A stretch of DNA of 9,279 nucleotides. Source: an uncultured Lachnospiraceae bacterium (lineage in GTDB: Bacteria > Bacillota > Clostridia > Lachnospirales > Lachnospiraceae). Within the stretch, counting starts at the first letter, position 1. Each line of letters opens with the position of its first letter. The stretch is taken from assembly GCA_900557385.1 (NCBI GenBank), contig USSP01000054.1:1-9279 (forward strand), read 5' to 3'. This document shows positions 6,135 to 9,279 of the stretch, piece by piece. A model generated the notes under the pieces. The model saw nothing but the letters and a program-made list of their open reading frames with translations, was not told the origin of the DNA and ran no database searches. A program made the translations under genes and the position numbers.

Positions 6135-6191
6135 ACCCCGAGAACCTGGCATTTAAAACGTTTTAATATTGACGCCGGTTTCCGGGGTCTT
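6135..6191 (+). terminator. Terminator-like hairpin overlapping the glucosidase promoter
   Basis: ACCCCGAGAACC (6135-6146) pairs with GGTTTCCGGGGT (6177-6188) with one mismatch and one G-T, followed by CTTTAT. A competing pairing is GGAAACC (6131-6137) with GGTTTCC (6177-6183). It sits about 40 bases after the GGDEF relic and probably was that gene's terminator. It now overlaps the -35 and spacer of the next promoter, so it can only form in read-through RNA, protecting the glucosidase gene from upstream transcription. Confidence 0.5.
6153..6166. promoter_or_regulatory. LacI-family-like palindromic operator
   Basis: TTAAAACGTTTTAA is a perfect 14-bp palindrome with a central CG, the hallmark of operators for LacI/GalR-family sugar regulators (family knowledge). 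It ends 2 bp before the -35 of the beta-glucosidase promoter, where a bound protein could hinder or help polymerase. No LacI-type gene is in the window, so the regulator is unknown; a CcpA-like role is possible, but the site does not closely follow the usual cre consensus. Confidence 0.6.
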
Positions 6192-6197
6192 TATAAT
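6169..6197 (+). promoter_or_regulatory. Near-consensus sigma-A promoter of the GH3 gene
   Basis: TTGACG (6169-6174), exactly 17 bp, then TATAAT (6192-6197). This is the strongest promoter in the window. Transcription would begin around 6204, leaving a 25-base leader that contains the ribosome site. Confidence 0.8.
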
Positions 6198-6228
6198 GAA
6201 GACAACAACTACAAAAGGAGAATCATGA

Positions 6229-9009
6229 ATGGGTAAAAGTTTGATCGGAGTACCGCTTCCCGGATTTGCTGAAAAATGCAGAGGCGTTGCAGCAGAGGGT
6301 GCGGTTTTATTAAAAAATGAAGAAAAGGTATTACCGTTAGGCGGTGGTGAGAAGATTTCCATTTTCGGACGCAGCCAGATCGAATATTATCGCAGTGGTA
6401 CCGGTTCAGGCGGTGCGGTAAATGTGGAATATGTCAGCAATATTTTGGATGCGCTGAAAGCCAACGACAGCGTGGAGGTTAACACTGAGGTAGCAGATGC
6501 TTACCAGGAGTGGTTAAAAAGCAATCCTTTTGACAACGGAGGCGGTGGCTGGGCAGCAGAACCCTGGAATCAGAAAGAAATGCCAATCAGTCTTTCCTTT
6601 GCCCAGAAAGCAGCAGAAAAATCCGGTAAAGCCCTTTTCATCGTGGGACGTACAGCCGGTGAAGACAAGGATAACGTGGATGCCCAGGGAGGGTATCGGC
6701 TGACAGACGAGGAAATGGAGAATCTTCGTGCTGTTTGTAGTGCTTTTAAACAGGTTATCGTGCTGTTAAATGTGGCAAACATCATTGATATGAGTTGGAT
6801 GAAAGATCCTGCGGTGGTTCCCAGCCTAAAGGCTGTTGTTTATATCTGGCAGGGTGGTATGGAAGGTGGCAATGGCGTAGCAGATGTACTGACCGGAAAG
6901 ATTCCTGTCAGTGGTAAACTGACCGATACCATTGCTTACGAACTGGCAGATTACCCGTCTACTGCCAATTTTGGAGATGATAACAGCAATACCCATGTGG
7001 AAGATATTTATGTAGGCTATCGTTATTTTGAAACCTTCGCTCCTGAACGTGTTATGTATCCCTTTGGTTTTGGATTAACCTATACAACCTTTACCATCGA
7101 GACGGAAAAGGCAGAAAGCACGGCGGATGCGATCAACTTTCAGGTGAAGGTAACCAATACCGGGGATTATGCCGGTAAAGAAGTCGTGCAGATTTATCTG
7201 TGTGCACCCCAGGGAAAACTGGGAAGACCGGCGAGAGAACTGGTTGCGTTTGCCAAGACCGGATTATTACAGCCGGGGCAGATGCAGAAACTGGAATTGT
7301 CCGTTCCCGTTTCCAGATTAGCTGCCTATGATGACGGTGGTGTGACCGGAGAGAAGTCCTGCTATGTACTGGAAGCAGGTACCTACGTTTTTTATGTGGG
7401 AAACAGTGTCCGGGATGTCAAGGAAGTATCTGTGGATGCCAAAGCAGGCTATGAGGTAGCAGATCTGACAGTCGTGGAACGTTTGGAAGAAGCAATGGCA
7501 CCGACAGAAAACTTTGAACGTATGAAGCCGGGAAAGGCACAGACGAAAGAAGACGGCAGTGTCGTTTATGAACTGACCTATGAAAAGGTGCCTACCCGAA
7601 CCATCGATCTGGCTAAGAGAATCAAAGACCGTATGCCTCAGACCATTCCCCAGACAGGAAATCAGGGGATCGTCCTGAAGGATGTAGCAGAGGGGAAAGC
7701 AACTTTGGAGCAGTTCATAGCACAGCTTACGGATCAGGAACTGGCAACTTTGGTACGTGGAGAAGGTATGAGCAGCCCGAAGGTAACACCGGGAACTGCT
7801 TCTGCATTCGGAGGTCTGGGAGACAGCCTGTATGATTATGGCATCCCGGTAGGATGTACTTCTGACGGACCTTCCGGAATCCGTATGGAAAGTGGCTTAA
7901 AGGCGACACAGATCCCCATTGGAACCCTGCTTGCCTGCACATGGGATATTCCTTTGGTAGAGGAGTTGTATGTGCTGGAAGGAAAAGAACTGTTAGGTAA
8001 CGAGATTGATACCTTACTGGGTCCCGGTATGAACATCCATAGAAATCCTTTAAATGGACGAAACTTCGAATATTTTTCTGAAGATCCCTATGTAACCGGC
8101 TCCATGGCAAGTGCCCAGACCCGTGGAATTAAAAAAGGCGGATCTGCGGGAACCATTAAACATTTTGCAGTGAACAGTCAGGAGAAGCGCCGCTTCCAGG
8201 TGGATTCTGTAGTATCCGAGAGAGCGCTTCGTGAGATTTATCTTAAGGGCTTTGAAATGGCAGTAAAGGAAGGGGAGGCAAGTTCCATTATGACCTCCTA
8301 TAATCGTATCAATGGTTATCATGCAGCGTCCAGCTATGACATGACCACCACCATTCTCCGCGGTGAGTGGGGCTTTAAAGGCATGGTTATGACAGACTGG
8401 TGGGCGAACATGAACGATCCCGTAGAAAAGGGTGAAGGTACCAGACAGAACACCGCTGCCATGATCCGCAGCCAGAATGATGTTTATATGGTAGTTAACA
8501 ATAATGGCGGTGAAATCAACTCTATGGGGGACAATACCATCGAAGGACTGGAAAAAGGATGGGTAACCGTAGGTGAGTTACAACGCAGTGCCATGAATAT
8601 TTGTAACTTCCTCATGCATGCTCCGGTATTTTCCAGACCGCCGAAGGATCGCGATGCCATTGAGAAATTTCAGGCAGCAGGCATGGATGTAGCAGATGCC
8701 CAGGATGTGACCAAGGAACCCAGATTGGCAGTGGGCGCTAAGAAGAAGCTGGAACTGCAGGTAAGTGAACCAGGTGTTTACGGCATCTTCGTCAAGATTA
8801 TGTCGGAGGAAACCAATCTGGCTCAAAGCACCACCAATATCTTATTAAATGGTCAGGTAGCGTCTACGGTACAGATGGCAGGCAGCGATGGCCGCTGGCT
8901 GACCCAGAAGTTAGTACGTGTGGAACTGGAGAAGGGGATCTATGAGCTGTCCCTCGATTATGTGAAACCCGGTATGAACATTGAGTGGATTGAATTACAG
9001 AGAGCATAA
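6229..9009 (+). CDS. Glycoside hydrolase family 3 beta-glucosidase with reversed domain order
   Basis: A 926-residue cytoplasmic enzyme (no signal peptide) expected to remove glucose, or a related sugar, from the non-reducing end of beta-glycosides. AAAAGGAG (6213-6220) fixes ATG 6229; an ATG at 6225 in another frame stops after three codons. Order of domains: residues ~14-285 are the alpha/beta sandwich that is C-terminal in ordinary GH3 enzymes (AAEGAVLLKNEEKVLPL, then AVVYIWQGGMEGG, ending YPFGFGLTYTTF). Residues ~302-400 are the FnIII-like domain (VTNTGDYAGKEVVQIYL). Residues ~490-800 are the TIM barrel: SDGPSGIRM with D546, GPGMNIHRNPLNGRNFEYFS at 598-617, K644-H645, and nucleophile D723 in MTDWW. 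E145 in GRTAGEDKDN is a candidate acid/base by position, not proven. Residues ~840-926 resemble a CBM6-like beta-sandwich. The swapped order is known from Butyrivibrio and Ruminococcus GH3 enzymes. The gene is monocistronic. The exact substrate cannot be read from sequence. Confidence 0.92.
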   Translation: MGKSLIGVPLPGFAEKCRGVAAEGAVLLKNEEKVLPLGGGEKISIFGRSQIEYYRSGTGSGGAVNVEYVSNILDALKANDSVEVNTEVADAYQEWLKSNPFDNGGGGWAAEPWNQKEMPISLSFAQKAAEKSGKALFIVGRTAGEDKDNVDAQGGYRLTDEEMENLRAVCSAFKQVIVLLNVANIIDMSWMKDPAVVPSLKAVVYIWQGGMEGGNGVADVLTGKIPVSGKLTDTIAYELADYPSTANFGDDNSNTHVEDIYVGYRYFETFAPERVMYPFGFGLTYTTFTIETEKAESTADAINFQVKVTNTGDYAGKEVVQIYLCAPQGKLGRPARELVAFAKTGLLQPGQMQKLELSVPVSRLAAYDDGGVTGEKSCYVLEAGTYVFYVGNSVRDVKEVSVDAKAGYEVADLTVVERLEEAMAPTENFERMKPGKAQTKEDGSVVYELTYEKVPTRTIDLAKRIKDRMPQTIPQTGNQGIVLKDVAEGKATLEQFIAQLTDQELATLVRGEGMSSPKVTPGTASAFGGLGDSLYDYGIPVGCTSDGPSGIRMESGLKATQIPIGTLLACTWDIPLVEELYVLEGKELLGNEIDTLLGPGMNIHRNPLNGRNFEYFSEDPYVTGSMASAQTRGIKKGGSAGTIKHFAVNSQEKRRFQVDSVVSERALREIYLKGFEMAVKEGEASSIMTSYNRINGYHAASSYDMTTTILRGEWGFKGMVMTDWWANMNDPVEKGEGTRQNTAAMIRSQNDVYMVVNNNGGEINSMGDNTIEGLEKGWVTVGELQRSAMNICNFLMHAPVFSRPPKDRDAIEKFQAAGMDVADAQDVTKEPRLAVGAKKKLELQVSEPGVYGIFVKIMSEETNLAQSTTNILLNGQVASTVQMAGSDGRWLTQKLVRVELEKGIYELSLDYVKPGMNIEWIELQRA

Positions 9010-9024
9010 ACTTTAGAAGCATAC

Positions 9025-9060
9025 AAAATCCCGGAGAAAGGAAACTTCTCCGGGGTTTTT
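9025..9060 (+). terminator. Intrinsic terminator of the GH3 gene
   Basis: CCCGGAGAA (9030-9038) pairs perfectly with TTCTCCGGG (9046-9054) around a 7-base loop. The stem can extend through T9029-G9055 and AAAA-TTTT flanks, and it is followed by a T5 run at 9056-9060. It begins 15 bases after the stop codon. Confidence 0.9.
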
Positions 9061-9118
9061 GCATGGAATGGAAGCTGCCCCTGACAGAAGCGTACTGCCA
9101 TGGATTTCATATTTTCCC

Positions 9119-9147
9119 TTGACAAAACCTTCAAAACAATATACGGT
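9119..9147 (+). promoter_or_regulatory. Probable promoter of the Rrf2-type regulator
   Basis: TTGACA at 9119-9124 is a consensus -35. The -10 is unclear: TATACG at 9140-9145 gives a 15-bp spacer, and TACGGT at 9142-9147 gives 17. The following A/T-rich stretch (9140-9165) is where an autoregulatory site would be expected, but I see no clear dyad. Confidence 0.45.
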
Positions 9148-9206
9148 AAACATATAAGTTAAGTAGGAAATGGACAAACACAGAAAAGAGAAAGGAAGTT
9201 GAAGAG

Positions 9207-9279
9207 ATGAAGATTTCAACGAAAGGGCGTTATGCTCTGCGTATGATGTTAGATCTGGCAGAACAGTATTCCAACGAGC
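9207..9279 (+). CDS. Rrf2/IscR/CymR-family transcriptional regulator, 5' part only
   Basis: Twenty-four codons are visible: MKISTKGRYALRMMLDLAEQ followed by YSNE. This is the near-invariant N-terminus of Rrf2-family winged-helix regulators (M-K-I-S-T-K-G-R-Y-A-L-R), which sense Fe-S clusters, cysteine metabolism or nitrosative stress depending on the member. GAAAGGAAG (9190-9198) is the ribosome site. The gene runs off the window, so the presence of the cluster-binding cysteines and the usual nifS/nifU neighbours cannot be checked. Confidence 0.85.
   Translation, partial: MKISTKGRYALRMMLDLAEQYSNE

Noticed and set aside
6225..6236. ATG 6225 as the glucosidase start
   Set aside because: In that frame it reads three codons and then TAA; ATG 6229 is the only start that opens the GH3 frame at good spacing from AAAAGGAG.

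Overview
The window looks like chromosome from a Gram-positive gut anaerobe of the Lachnospiraceae type (Clostridium cluster XIVa). The evidence is an A/T-rich codon style, strong AGGAGG-type ribosome sites, a clostridial-style xis/int module, BlaI/BlaR1-like genes, a domain-permuted GH3 beta-glucosidase and an Rrf2 regulator with a MKISTKGRYALR start. The organism is inferred from protein style only; no rRNA or other marker gene is present.

Region 1 (1-1299) is the control end of an integrative element and looks decayed. A minus-strand XRE-type repressor (cut by the window edge) diverges from a small excisionase-like gene and an integrase gene. The 230-bp intergenic region carries five copies of a TACGAA-type operator, one or two at each of the two predicted promoters. 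The integrase is not intact. Its arm-binding and core-binding parts run straight into what looks like the coiled-coil tail of a MobA/MobL relaxase, and the whole catalytic domain is missing. The element therefore probably cannot excise by its own recombinase.

Region 2 (1300-4649) is a BlaI-type repressor and an M56 (BlaR1-type) membrane metalloprotease, overlapping by 4 bp. Upstream is a promoter with two near-identical operators 26 bp apart. The membrane protein has HESAH, but instead of a penicillin-binding sensor it carries a long extracytoplasmic region with Asp-rich DxDGxG-like loops. A +1 frameshift near 4112 cuts off the last ~180 residues, so the signalling protein is probably damaged or variant.

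Region 3 (4650-5740) is a single short-chain dehydrogenase/reductase gene with its own extended -10 promoter and a large stem-loop after it. Its nucleotide-binding glycine loop is longer than in classical SDRs and resembles the FabI arrangement, while the active site is classical YxxxK.

Region 4 (5741-6096) holds a relic of a diguanylate cyclase-like gene. A piece of its sensory domain is joined directly to the last part of the GGDEF domain.

Region 5 (6097-9060) is a monocistronic cytoplasmic GH3 beta-glucosidase in which the usual domain order is reversed. It is driven by a near-consensus promoter with a LacI-family-like 14-bp palindrome just upstream, and ends in a clear intrinsic terminator.

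Region 6 (9061-9279) holds the promoter and first 24 codons of an Rrf2-family regulator.

I see no complete new defence or mobile system here. The most unusual items are the operator array, the integrase-relaxase chimera, the non-PBP BlaR1-like sensor with its frameshift, and the SDR with a FabI-like loop. No CRISPR array, tRNA, rRNA or complete insertion sequence was seen.
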